From an uncultured Eubacteriales bacterium (lineage in GTDB: Bacteria; Bacillota; Clostridia; Oscillospirales; Acutalibacteraceae): DNA of 64,000 bases. The position numbers and the translations under genes were made by a program. This document shows positions 44,419-53,431 of the stretch, one piece after another. The notes under the pieces were generated by a model, which worked only from the letters and a program-made list of their open reading frames with translations, made no database searches and was not told the DNA's origin. Position 1 is the first letter of the stretch, and each line of letters opens with the position of its first letter. Location: NCBI GenBank assembly GCA_934477125.1, contig CAKSOL010000001.1:186001-250000 (forward strand). Reading direction: 5' to 3'.

Positions 44419-46818
44419 ATGGGAAGAATAGATAAACGCTTTAAATATAAGACTTCTCCGGTATGCAGCGAGGGTGCTGCTGTAACGGGAGAGAAGTACC
44501 GATTTACGGTTTTGACTCCGGCTTTGATTCGTATGGAATACAGCGAAAAGGGCGTTTTTGAGGATCGTGCAACGCAGGTTGTAACAAATCGGCGGTTTAA
44601 GGTGCCGAAATTCACCGTCAGGGAAACAGAGGAAACCCTCCTTATCCGTACCGAATGTATCGAACTTCAATATCATAAGAAATTCCCGTTTGATAAATCA
44701 AGCCTTACTGCGCGGTTTTACGGCGAGTGGGGAGATATAACCAATCAATGGCGTTTTAAAAACACAACGGTATATTCGGGGGGAGTGACGGTTCGGAATT
44801 ATTGGGGAACAAGAGCAAATCTTGATGAATTCGGCGGAGAGGTGCCTCTCGAAAAGGGAGTTATGGCGCCGGACTTCGCCGTCTGGGATGACAGCCGTTC
44901 TATGATTTTGGCGGATGACGGCTGGGTAGACGAGCGCCCCGACGGCATAGAGGATATGTACTTATTCGCGTATAACAACCGTCATCACCTCGAATGTCTT
45001 CACGATTTTCTTGAGCTTTCAGGGAAAATCCCTATGCTTCCGAGATATGCTCTGGGCAACTGGTGGAGCAGATACCATAAATATGACGATAAGGAATATT
45101 TGTCTGTTATACATAAATTCAGGGAAAAGGGAATTCCGCTTACTGTCGCCTGTATGGATATGGATTGGCACATAACCGAAATCGATAAGAAATACGGAAC
45201 CGGCTGGACGGGTTACACCTGGAATAAGGAGCTTTTTCCCGACCATCGGGCATTCCTGAAACAGCTCCACGACGACGGTCTTGAAGTTATGCTTAATTTG
45301 CATGACCGCGAGGGAATAGGACCTCATGAGGATGGTTATTCCGAAATGGTAAAACGGCTCGGCGCCGAGGATGGAGAGAAAATCAACTTCGATTTTACCA
45401 ATCCAAAGTATGTCGAGGCATATTTTGACTGTATGCGCCATGACCGTGAGGACGAGGGCGTTTCATTTTGGTGGACCGACGGTTTCCCTGAGAATACCGG
45501 AAAGCTGTTAAAGGCGGATATTCCATGGATGATGAATCACTATAATTATATTGATACAACAAGGAACGGAAAAAGGGGAATGTTATTGTCCCGAAACTGC
45601 GGAATGGGAGGTCACCGTTACGGCGTCGGATTTTCGGGAGATACCTATGCAACCTGGGAAATGCTCGACTTTCTGCCGTATTTCACTTCTAATGCCTCGA
45701 ATGTAGGTTTCGGTTGGTGGAGCCATGATATCGGCGGATTTATGAATGGTGAACGTGATGATGAAATGATGGTCCGCTGGACGCAATTCGGTGTTTTTTC
45801 TCCCATAACCCGGCTTCACAGCACCAATAATCCCTTTATGAGCAAGGAACCATGGAATTATAATATGATGGCGGAAAAGGCGATAACCGACAGTCTTTGT
45901 CTGCGACATACGCTTATACCGTATATTTATACAATGAATTATCATTGTTACCGTGATAATATAACCCTTATCCGTCCGCTGTGGTATTATTATCCCAACC
46001 ACGGCAAGAAAAATGAGTACTTTTTCGGAGATGAAATGCTTGTTTCGCCTATAACCTCAAAGGCAAATAGGGTGACGCAAATGGGCGATACGCAGGTACT
46101 GCTGCCGCCGGGGCTGTGGTTCGACTTTTTCTCCGCGAGGCGCTATACCGGCGACCGGGAATACAGAGTCCACCGCGATATATTTAATATTCCGGTTTTC
46201 GTTAAGGCGGGAGGAATAATCCCGAAAACCGATTTTCAAAATGGAAACTCAATCGAAAATCCCCAAAAGCTTATTATCGATATTTTCCCCGGAGCGGACA
46301 ACCGATTTGAGCTTTATGAGGATGACGGCGTATCGCTTGCTTATGAAAAGGGCGAGAGCGTTATAACCGCTATGGAGCTGTTATGGTCCGAAAAACCGGT
46401 ATTTACCGTTGATAAGCCGAAGGGCAAGCTGTCACTTATTCCTGCAAAACGGGATTATGAGCTGCATTTCAGAAAGGTCAGCAACTGTGACAGCCTCAGG
46501 GTTACGGTTAATAACGTACCTGTTCAATTTGAAAAGGCATATAACGGAGAGACGCTTACTGTTTCGGTAAAAAAAGTGACCGGCAGGCTGGAGGTTAGCT
46601 TTGAAAGCGAAGTGACGGTTCTTAAAAATAACGTTGCAGAGGAAGCCGATAAGCTGTTAATGAGTATGCAGATGTCAAACACCAAAAAAATGTATATCAG
46701 CAGTCTGCTGCATAATAAGGGAATTCAGGCGGTTCTTGCCGAGATATCAAAGGATTTTTATGACGAGGCGTTCAGGTCGGCGCTCAGCGAAATTCTTCTC
46801 GCGGACTGTGAGCTTTAA
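44419..46818 (+). CDS. GH31 family alpha-glycosidase
   Basis: A 799-residue cytoplasmic retaining alpha-glycosidase. The N-terminal beta-sandwich (about 1-195) is followed by a barrel with DMDWHIT, nucleophile D354 in WWTDGFPE and acid/base D408 in SGDTYATWE, then proximal and distal C-terminal beta domains. A further helical tail of about 60 residues (from about 735) extends beyond the usual end. Family GH31 includes alpha-glucosidases, alpha-xylosidases and others; WWTDG fits several of these, so specificity is open. Its neighbours CE7, GH36 and GH78-like genes place it in side-chain removal from an imported plant oligosaccharide. Confidence 0.92.
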   Translation: MGRIDKRFKYKTSPVCSEGAAVTGEKYRFTVLTPALIRMEYSEKGVFEDRATQVVTNRRFKVPKFTVRETEETLLIRTECIELQYHKKFPFDKSSLTARFYGEWGDITNQWRFKNTTVYSGGVTVRNYWGTRANLDEFGGEVPLEKGVMAPDFAVWDDSRSMILADDGWVDERPDGIEDMYLFAYNNRHHLECLHDFLELSGKIPMLPRYALGNWWSRYHKYDDKEYLSVIHKFREKGIPLTVACMDMDWHITEIDKKYGTGWTGYTWNKELFPDHRAFLKQLHDDGLEVMLNLHDREGIGPHEDGYSEMVKRLGAEDGEKINFDFTNPKYVEAYFDCMRHDREDEGVSFWWTDGFPENTGKLLKADIPWMMNHYNYIDTTRNGKRGMLLSRNCGMGGHRYGVGFSGDTYATWEMLDFLPYFTSNASNVGFGWWSHDIGGFMNGERDDEMMVRWTQFGVFSPITRLHSTNNPFMSKEPWNYNMMAEKAITDSLCLRHTLIPYIYTMNYHCYRDNITLIRPLWYYYPNHGKKNEYFFGDEMLVSPITSKANRVTQMGDTQVLLPPGLWFDFFSARRYTGDREYRVHRDIFNIPVFVKAGGIIPKTDFQNGNSIENPQKLIIDIFPGADNRFELYEDDGVSLAYEKGESVITAMELLWSEKPVFTVDKPKGKLSLIPAKRDYELHFRKVSNCDSLRVTVNNVPVQFEKAYNGETLTVSVKKVTGRLEVSFESEVTVLKNNVAEEADKLLMSMQMSNTKKMYISSLLHNKGIQAVLAEISKDFYDEAFRSALSEILLADCEL

Positions 46819-46832
46819 TTGAGAGGATTGTA

Positions 46833-48914
46833 ATGTCGGAAATAATAGATTCTTTCCTTTTCGGAGATATAAAGGCGGTTTATGTTCTTAACGATAATAA
46901 AAGGGCGGTATTGCTGCTTATTCCGGAGGAATGCCGCGAGCCTGACCTGTTTTCCGAAAAAAACTGTGCGGTATATAATAATTCATCATTGGTTCATCTT
47001 CAGCTTTCCTGCCATAATTCAGGAATGCTTTCCAACAGCTTTAAGCTCAGCGAGAGCCTGAGCAGACTTAAATTCACTAAACAGACCGTTCGGCATAACC
47101 GAAACGGAGTGACCGTTATAACCGAGGAACGTTCGGCAGACGGCTACGGAATAAGGCATTACCTATGTCATTATAACAACGAGTCGGGATTTGAAGCTTA
47201 TACCGAGTTCTTCAACGACAGCGGGGCAGAGCTCGAGCTGGAATATATAACAAGCGTTTCTCTGGACGCATTAAGTCCTTTTCTTAACGGTTCCGGCGGC
47301 AAACAGCTGTATTTTCACCGCTTTAAGGCTGGGTGGTCAATGGAGGGACTGCATCAGGTGAACAGCCTTTCGCAGCTCGGTCTTGAAAGGGCATGGACAA
47401 CCTCCGCAGAAAGTATTAAGTTAGGCGCGTCAGGAACAAGGGCAGTCAGGGAATACCACCCTTACGGTGCGGTTGAGGACAGAGAAAACGGAATAATATG
47501 GGGAGCATATCTCGCCCATAATTCGTCATGGCAGATGGAGCTGACGAGAGTAGTTGACGGCGTTTCTCTTTCGATAGGACTCGCCGATTCGGTAACCGGA
47601 CTTTGGAGCAAAAAGGTTGCGGACGGCGACAGCTTTTTTACTCCTGCGGCTATGATTTCTGTCGCTGCTGGCGGAATAGCTGAGCTTTCAAACCGGCTCC
47701 TCTCCATGCGTCACCGTGCGATAGACTCTTTCGGCGAGGACGGTATGGGTATTGTGTATAATGACTTTGTTACAACTTGGGGTCATCCGTCGGAGGAAAA
47801 ATTACTTCATACAGCCGATATTCTTTCAAGAGGAAAAACAAAATACTTTGTTATGGACGCCGGCTGGTATAAGCCGAGAGCCGCGGGAGATTGGAATGTC
47901 AACCGTGAACTGTTTCCGGGCGGTATGAAGTCTTATACCGCAAAAATACGTGGAAAGGGGATGATTCCTGGTATATGGATGGAATTCGAGTGTACGGAAT
48001 CGCCCTGCGAGTCGTTCGGAACCCGGTTTGACTCTCTAAAGCTTAAAAAGAACGGCAGAGTTGTCATAGGCAGCGTTATTAACGGCAGAAAAGAGAGCTT
48101 TTGGGATTTCAGGAATCCGGGAACCATTGAATATCTCAACGATAAGGTTATCGGATTTTTAAAGAAAAACGGATTCGGCTATCTGAAGGTTGATTATAAT
48201 GCAAGCCCCGGCGCAGGGGTAGACGGGGACGAAAGTCCCGGAGAAAATCTCCGCACTCATATGAATGCGGTCAGGGAATTTTTTATAAAAATCAAGAGGG
48301 AAATTCCGGATATAATTATAGAAAACTGCGCGTCGGGCGGATGTCGGCTGGAGCCGAGTATGATGGACATAACGGCAATGAGCTCCGCGAGCGATACGCA
48401 TGAGGGCTATGAGGGGGCGGTTGTTGCGGCAAATCTGCATTATCTTACACCGCCGCGCCAAAATCAGATATGGTGTACCTTAAAGCCGGAATATTCCGCC
48501 GAAAGGTTTTCATATGTGATTTCCCAGGGCTTTTTGGGCAGGCTGTGCTGGTCGGGTCTGATAGACGGACTTTCCGATACACAGCTTTCCGAAATGTTTG
48601 CTGCGGAACGCTTTTATGAAACGGTTTCGCCGATAATAAAGCGAGGCAGCAGCTATATTTACAGAAACGCTCCGTGCAGCTTCCGCGAGCCTGAGGGAAT
48701 ACAGGCGGTTATAAGATACAGCGAGAATTTAAATTCTGCGCTTGTTGTGGTTCATGCAATGCAAAATGCCGGGGAACTGAAATTCAGGCTAAAGGGTAAA
48801 TATAGAATTAAGCAGTCATTATATAACAAAACTGCCGAAATTGCGGACGGCTGTTTTTCGGTAGGAGTAATGCCGGATTTTTCCGGAAACGTATATCTGC
48901 TTGAGGCATTATAA
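46833..48914 (+). CDS. GH36 family alpha-galactosidase
   Basis: A 693-residue enzyme with an N-terminal beta-supersandwich (about 1-300), a TIM barrel (about 310-640) and a C-terminal beta domain. Clear GH36 features: YNDFVTTWGHPSEEK at strand 1, FVMDAGWY, nucleophile D454 in YLKVDYN, ENCASGG, and acid/base D521 in SASDTHEG. It hydrolyses terminal alpha-galactosides; no signal peptide, so it works on imported sugars. GAGAGG precedes the ATG 15 bases after GH31. The motif FECTE near residue 388 lies where alpha-galactosidases usually have an E-P dipeptide, so a non-galactose alpha-glycoside is possible. Confidence 0.9.
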   Translation: MSEIIDSFLFGDIKAVYVLNDNKRAVLLLIPEECREPDLFSEKNCAVYNNSSLVHLQLSCHNSGMLSNSFKLSESLSRLKFTKQTVRHNRNGVTVITEERSADGYGIRHYLCHYNNESGFEAYTEFFNDSGAELELEYITSVSLDALSPFLNGSGGKQLYFHRFKAGWSMEGLHQVNSLSQLGLERAWTTSAESIKLGASGTRAVREYHPYGAVEDRENGIIWGAYLAHNSSWQMELTRVVDGVSLSIGLADSVTGLWSKKVADGDSFFTPAAMISVAAGGIAELSNRLLSMRHRAIDSFGEDGMGIVYNDFVTTWGHPSEEKLLHTADILSRGKTKYFVMDAGWYKPRAAGDWNVNRELFPGGMKSYTAKIRGKGMIPGIWMEFECTESPCESFGTRFDSLKLKKNGRVVIGSVINGRKESFWDFRNPGTIEYLNDKVIGFLKKNGFGYLKVDYNASPGAGVDGDESPGENLRTHMNAVREFFIKIKREIPDIIIENCASGGCRLEPSMMDITAMSSASDTHEGYEGAVVAANLHYLTPPRQNQIWCTLKPEYSAERFSYVISQGFLGRLCWSGLIDGLSDTQLSEMFAAERFYETVSPIIKRGSSYIYRNAPCSFREPEGIQAVIRYSENLNSALVVVHAMQNAGELKFRLKGKYRIKQSLYNKTAEIADGCFSVGVMPDFSGNVYLLEAL

Positions 48915-48921
48915 TAAAAGC

Positions 48922-48944
48922 GCCGCAGCTATTTTAGCTGCGGC
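48922..48944 (+). other. Strong intercistronic hairpin before the GH78-like gene
   Basis: Perfect 10-bp GC-rich stem GCCGCAGCTA/TAGCTGCGGC with a TTT loop. It is followed by AGAACGGAG, not by a T-run, so it probably marks mRNA processing or pausing rather than termination. Confidence 0.6.
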
Positions 48945-48958
48945 AGAACGGAGATTTT

Positions 48959-51058
48959 ATGTTTTTATTTGCCGAGCCTGTATGGCTCAAGGAAAAAGAA
49001 ACCGAAATGAATTGCAGAGTCCGGTTCAAAGCAATTTGCAAAGCGGCATCGTCTGCCGAAATCCATATTGCAACCTCCGGAATATATCAGCTTTGGATTA
49101 ACGGAATATTTGTTTCATACGGACCTGCGCGCGCGGGCAAAGGATGCTTCAGAATGGACAGCTTTAATATCGGTAAATACCTAACCGAAAAGGAAAATAC
49201 CGTTGTTATAGAGGTCGCCGGATATTATTGTAAGAGCTTTTATATTTTGCAGCAGCCCTCGTTTTTACAGGCAGAAATTGTTTCGGAAAATAATTGTCTG
49301 GCGGCAACCGGAAAGGATTTTTCTGCAAGACTCAATCCGTATTATTACAGGAAGATCCAGCGTTATTCATATCAGCGGACATTTGCCGAAGGGTATAACT
49401 ATCAAAAACCGACGGACTCATTTCTTACCGACGGCAGTCTCGGGAATGCAGAAACAGAAACCGTTTCGGAAAAGAAGATTATTGAACGGCGCGCGCCTTA
49501 TCCGATTTATGAAAAAATATCAGCCGAACCGCTGTTCTCCGGGAGAATAGAGCATCGAATTCCGAAAAAGTATGTTTTTGACCGCTATTGTGAGGACAGC
49601 AATATTGAAAAAGGTCTGATAACCGGCTTTAAGCAAGAGGAACTGGAGTGTATGCCGGAAAAGGAATATCAGGAATTTGAGTTTTTCCCCGGCGGCGATT
49701 ATCGGTCGGCTCTCGGAAATATGCAATATTCAGTTTATAAGCTTCCGTATAACGCTACGGGAATGCTGTGCTTTGATATAAGCTGCGACGGTCCCGTAAC
49801 TTTGTATATTTCGGGTGATGAAATTATAACCGACGGCAGAATAAATCCTGTAAGGGAACGCGTTTGCAATATTATCCGACTTGAGCTTCCTGAGGGCTGC
49901 CGCAGTTTTCAGAGCTTTGAAGTTTATACTATGCAGTATATTCAGATTTCATGTATCAGCGGCAGCTGCCGAATCTCAAACCTATCAATGGTTGAATATA
50001 AGCATCCTCCGGTCAGGGAAATACGGCTTGAAGATGCTGATATGCAGCTGATTGCCGACGCCGCCGTTGAAACATTCCGCCAAAATGCCGTTGATGTTTT
50101 TACCGACTGCCCGTCAAGAGAACGAGCAGGCTGGCTTTGCGACAGCTATTTTATAGGCAAAGCGGAAAAAGCAATAACAGGCGGTAATGTCATTGAAGAA
50201 AGCTTTTTGGAAAACTTTCTGCATGAGGATAGGTTTGCAGGCCTGCCCGAGGGTATGCTCCCTATGTGCTACCCGGCGGATGTTTTAAGCGGCTCGTTTA
50301 TACCGAATTGGGCAATGTGGTTTGTGGTTGAGCTTGCTGATTATTTAAAACGTACAGGCAACAGAGAATTTACCGACCGTTTCCGTGAAAAGGTTTATGC
50401 TCTTATTCGGTATTTCAGCCGCTTTGAAAATGAGGACGGTTTGCTTGAAAGCTTAGAGGGCTGGATATTTGTCGAATGGTCAAGAGCCAATGATGAGGAT
50501 ATGATTTGCGGAGTGAACTATCCGAGCAATATGATGTATTATGCAATGCTGCGCGCCGCCTCCGGACTTTACGGCGATTCGGAGCTTGCCGAAAAGGCGG
50601 AAAAAATAAAGAAAACAATCATTGAGCAGTCATTTGACGGTACGTTTTATGTCGACCACGCCGAAAGAAAAGACGGCAGACTCGTTCCTGTTAATGAAAT
50701 AACCGAAGTCTGTCAGTATTACGCCCTGTTTTGCGGAATTTCCGACCCGCAGTCTCAGCCGGATTTCTTTGAGAGAATGAAAAATGAATTCGGTCCTCAG
50801 CGCGATACCTCAAAAGTATGGCGGGAGGTATACCCTGCCGCTCCGTTTATAGGGAATTGCCTGAGACTTGAGGTTCTGACCGGATACGGATATAAGGATG
50901 AGGTTTTACGGGATATCAGAGGATATTTTCTCCATATGGCGGAAACCACCGGTACATTATGGGAAAAAGCAACGACGGAAAACAGCTGTAACCACGGTTT
51001 TACCGGCTGTATAATAGCCTGGCTGAAAGAACTGAGCGTTTTGTCTGAAGATACTTAA
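48959..51058 (+). CDS. GH78-like alpha-L-rhamnosidase-related protein
   Basis: A 699-residue cytoplasmic protein with an N-terminal beta-sandwich (FRAxA-type strands, YQLWINGIFVSYGPAR), a further beta domain, an (alpha/alpha)6 barrel (about 360-650) and a short end domain. The GH78 landmark appears as DCPSRERAGWLCD (D383, E388, D395). Compared with the classical DCPQRDERLGWTGD it is one residue shorter and lacks one acidic position, so this is a variant group and its substrate may not be rhamnose. Other barrel markers are EWSRANDED and WEKATTENSCNHGF. Last gene of the operon, followed by a strong terminator. Confidence 0.8.
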   Translation: MFLFAEPVWLKEKETEMNCRVRFKAICKAASSAEIHIATSGIYQLWINGIFVSYGPARAGKGCFRMDSFNIGKYLTEKENTVVIEVAGYYCKSFYILQQPSFLQAEIVSENNCLAATGKDFSARLNPYYYRKIQRYSYQRTFAEGYNYQKPTDSFLTDGSLGNAETETVSEKKIIERRAPYPIYEKISAEPLFSGRIEHRIPKKYVFDRYCEDSNIEKGLITGFKQEELECMPEKEYQEFEFFPGGDYRSALGNMQYSVYKLPYNATGMLCFDISCDGPVTLYISGDEIITDGRINPVRERVCNIIRLELPEGCRSFQSFEVYTMQYIQISCISGSCRISNLSMVEYKHPPVREIRLEDADMQLIADAAVETFRQNAVDVFTDCPSRERAGWLCDSYFIGKAEKAITGGNVIEESFLENFLHEDRFAGLPEGMLPMCYPADVLSGSFIPNWAMWFVVELADYLKRTGNREFTDRFREKVYALIRYFSRFENEDGLLESLEGWIFVEWSRANDEDMICGVNYPSNMMYYAMLRAASGLYGDSELAEKAEKIKKTIIEQSFDGTFYVDHAERKDGRLVPVNEITEVCQYYALFCGISDPQSQPDFFERMKNEFGPQRDTSKVWREVYPAAPFIGNCLRLEVLTGYGYKDEVLRDIRGYFLHMAETTGTLWEKATTENSCNHGFTGCIIAWLKELSVLSEDT

Positions 51059-51096
51059 AAAGAGCGGAACCGCCATCGGCGGCTCCGCTCTTTTTT
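51057..51096. terminator. Bidirectional terminator between convergent operons
   Basis: A 13-bp GC-rich stem (51062-51074 with 51078-51090, one mismatch), loop ATC, flanked by A5 on the left and T6 on the right, so it serves the plus-strand glycosidase operon and the minus-strand lipoprotein operon. Confidence 0.92.
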
Positions 51097-51295
51097 ATAA
51101 ATCCGGCGGCTTGTTGCTTGCGGCGTCAAGAAAAACGGCGGTAAGTCCGATATAGCCCGCAAGAACAATAGCTATAAGAGAAAAGCATATTATAAGTAAA
51201 ATCCGCAGCGTCTTTTTCGCTTTCAGGAAGATTGCGGAGAGAACAATTCCGCAAACCGAAAAAAACAGCAGTACGACAGCAGCCCACAGCTCCAT
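51095..51295 (-). CDS. Small two-helix membrane protein
   Basis: A 66-residue protein made almost entirely of two predicted transmembrane helices (about 4-25 and 31-55) joined by a basic loop (KAKKTLR), ending in a short polar tail. A good ribosome site (AAGGAG, 7 bases before the ATG) argues that it is expressed. It is the third gene of the minus-strand lipoprotein operon, 44 bases after the previous stop, with the shared terminator at its end. No family was recognised. Confidence 0.7.
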   Translation of the reverse strand: MELWAAVVLLFFSVCGIVLSAIFLKAKKTLRILLIICFSLIAIVLAGYIGLTAVFLDAASNKPPDL

Positions 51296-51339
51296 ATGAC
51301 AGCTCCTTTCTTAATTAAAGCATTCCGGCGTTTGCCGGT

Positions 51340-52257
51340 TTATTCGTCCCAATTATCCGCCCAGCCGTCACCGTAATTGGCGGCGGGGTCGTAAATCGGA
51401 GCTTCCCAGCCTGCTCCGAAAGCATTACCGGCTTCATCATAAGCCAATCCGTCGTCGCCGACTGTATAACCCTCCGGAACGGCAAAATATACCGCGCCGT
51501 CATAGTACCACAGTCTGCCGTTTTGCTCAACAAATTCCGCTTTGTCAAGATTGGCATATTCGGCGGCATTGCCGTCTCTATAAAAAACTCCGGAATATGT
51601 TCCGTCCGGGCTTTGAGTGTCGCTTTTCTCAAAGAAAAGCTCAAAGCTGTTTCCGTCATAGGTTATGCGCGGAAAGGCGTAACCGTTGAGAAACAGATAC
51701 GGTCCGCGTCCGTCGTTTTTGTCGTCGATTGTGCCGCTGCCGGTATTATCGGGCGAGCAGGCGATGTATTGCATTTTCTCCGTATTGATAGCCAGAGTTT
51801 CTCCCAAGGCATTCTGCCATATGCCGTCAAGCCGGTTCAGCGGAATATCGGGTATTTCCTCGTCGCTTGCTGTGAAAAGCATACCGTTTAGCTCTCCGTC
51901 GCCGTAACCGTTGGCGTTTTCAAGAGTAAAACCGCCGTCGGACTTTATGAAATAATACGTACCGTCATAATAATCAAGCTGAAGTCCGTTTTTGCCCTGC
52001 TCGCTTTCGTATAATTCGCCCTGTCCTATTCTTCCGTACCAGGTGCGGTATGTATAAGTATAATCGTCTATGTCAAGCGACAGCTGACTGCCGTCATCGC
52101 TTTTCCAGCTTGCCGTCCCGTCGTTAAGCTCGTCGGATGACATAACACCGTCGGGTACTTTTGCGCCGCCGGAGTCTTTATTTCCTCCGCAGGCGGCAAG
52201 GCTTATTACCATCAGCAGCGCAAGAACGGCGGCTGCAAACTTAGCTAAGTATTTCAA
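51340..52257 (-). CDS. Lipoprotein of unknown function (305 aa)
   Basis: Signal peptide with lipobox SLAAC, then an acidic, Tyr/Gly/Asp-rich body with repeated short beta-type units such as YDGTYYF, YDGNSFELFF and YDGAVYFAVPEGYTV, ending GWADNWDE. These look like a small beta-propeller or beta-sandwich, but no family was recognised. It starts 13 bases after the preceding lipoprotein gene and is in the same operon. The acidic surface suggests an extracytoplasmic role; the locus gives no direct tie to glycan use. Confidence 0.8.
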   Translation of the reverse strand: MKYLAKFAAAVLALLMVISLAACGGNKDSGGAKVPDGVMSSDELNDGTASWKSDDGSQLSLDIDDYTYTYRTWYGRIGQGELYESEQGKNGLQLDYYDGTYYFIKSDGGFTLENANGYGDGELNGMLFTASDEEIPDIPLNRLDGIWQNALGETLAINTEKMQYIACSPDNTGSGTIDDKNDGRGPYLFLNGYAFPRITYDGNSFELFFEKSDTQSPDGTYSGVFYRDGNAAEYANLDKAEFVEQNGRLWYYDGAVYFAVPEGYTVGDDGLAYDEAGNAFGAGWEAPIYDPAANYGDGWADNWDE

Positions 52258-52270
52258 GTTTTAATCCCCC

Positions 52271-53338
52271 TTAATAGCAAACGGCAAAATAAAGACCGGT
52301 TTTTGGTTCGACCGTAGGACAGTCCATAATGTTGGCTTCCGGAGATATGCTGTCAAGATTTTCGCGTTTCATACATTCCTTATAGCTTGACGGCTGCGCC
52401 TGAGCGGCGAAAATAAGCCCGTCATACTCCTCCGGAATATATGCAATATAATTCTTTGTAAGAACCTTGAACCAATCTCCGACATCCTCTGCCCAATTTG
52501 CTGAATATGAAAACTCAATATCGTATTTTTTGTCTCGGAATTCAACGGTATGATGATAACGGTTATCGGCGTGCTGACTGTTCGGGTTAGAGCTTGATGC
52601 CGTAAGCCAGGTGCCGGTATAGTAATCATACAGCGCGCTGTCAACCGATGTGAAAAAACGCTCGGTATAGCCGGGAACGGATTTCCGGGGAAGATAGCAT
52701 ATCGCATTAAATTCAATCTCCCTTATGCCGTTGTGCGTTTCATCGCGCAGCTTTGTAACCTCCCAGTAGCAGTCGGAGCGTATGTATCCTCCGCCGTTTT
52801 CGGTATAACAGGCAAGACCGTTTTCCAAAAGATATGTTCCGTTGTCCATATCTCCGTTCATTTCCAAATTATTTGCTTCAAAGCTCGCCGTTTCGTTTAA
52901 ATTGCCCTGCCCGTCGGAATATGAGGAAAGCTCTTCGCAAAAGACATACCGTTTTTCGGAGTCCCACAGCCAGACAAAATATATATCATCTCCGCCGCCG
53001 AGGGATAAATCAACGGTTACATCGGTTTGACCGTCGCCGTTTAAGTCGCTGAACGTAACCTCTGCGGACGCAGAATCAATATCAGAAATTTCAAACGGGA
53101 AATCGACGGTATCATAAAGAACCTGCTCCTCCCTGTCCCAATAAAATTCCGCGCGTTTGGAATTTACTGTAGCGAGAACATACGCTTCCTCGTCGCCGTG
53201 GCTAATAAGTCCCGAACCGACGACCATGCCGGAAACGCGCCAGTCATCACCGGCAACATCGTCTTTTTTACACGCCGCAAAGCTCAGAAATAAAAATGCC
53301 GACAGAATAATTGCGGAAACGTTTTTTAAGTGTTTCAT
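52271..53338 (-). CDS. Lipoprotein of unknown function (355 aa)
   Basis: Lipobox SFAAC. The body contains a DLNGDGQTDVTVDLSLGGGDD segment resembling an EF-hand/FG-GAP-like calcium loop, preceded by ISDIDSASAEVTF, and later strands such as VEFRDKKYDIEFSY. This looks like a VCBS/FG-GAP-type fragment in a lipoprotein, family not assigned. It is the first gene of a three-gene operon with an extended -10 promoter and a GAGGGGAG ribosome site. Confidence 0.8.
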   Translation of the reverse strand: MKHLKNVSAIILSAFLFLSFAACKKDDVAGDDWRVSGMVVGSGLISHGDEEAYVLATVNSKRAEFYWDREEQVLYDTVDFPFEISDIDSASAEVTFSDLNGDGQTDVTVDLSLGGGDDIYFVWLWDSEKRYVFCEELSSYSDGQGNLNETASFEANNLEMNGDMDNGTYLLENGLACYTENGGGYIRSDCYWEVTKLRDETHNGIREIEFNAICYLPRKSVPGYTERFFTSVDSALYDYYTGTWLTASSSNPNSQHADNRYHHTVEFRDKKYDIEFSYSANWAEDVGDWFKVLTKNYIAYIPEEYDGLIFAAQAQPSSYKECMKRENLDSISPEANIMDCPTVEPKTGLYFAVCY

Positions 53339-53382
53339 AATAAATCTCCCCTCAATTTTAAATTATATATCCCTATATAGAC

Positions 53383-53391
53383 ATTATAGCA
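53383..53391 (-). promoter_or_regulatory. Extended -10 promoter of the lipoprotein operon
   Basis: Minus strand TGCTATAAT, a good extended -10. No good -35 at 17 bases (TTTTAA-like); a TTGACA lies only 9 bases upstream of the -10. It is about 45 bases before the start codon. Confidence 0.6.
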
Positions 53392-53431
53392 TAATTTTGT
53401 CAATTTTAAAAGTAATAATTTTAGCAGATTT

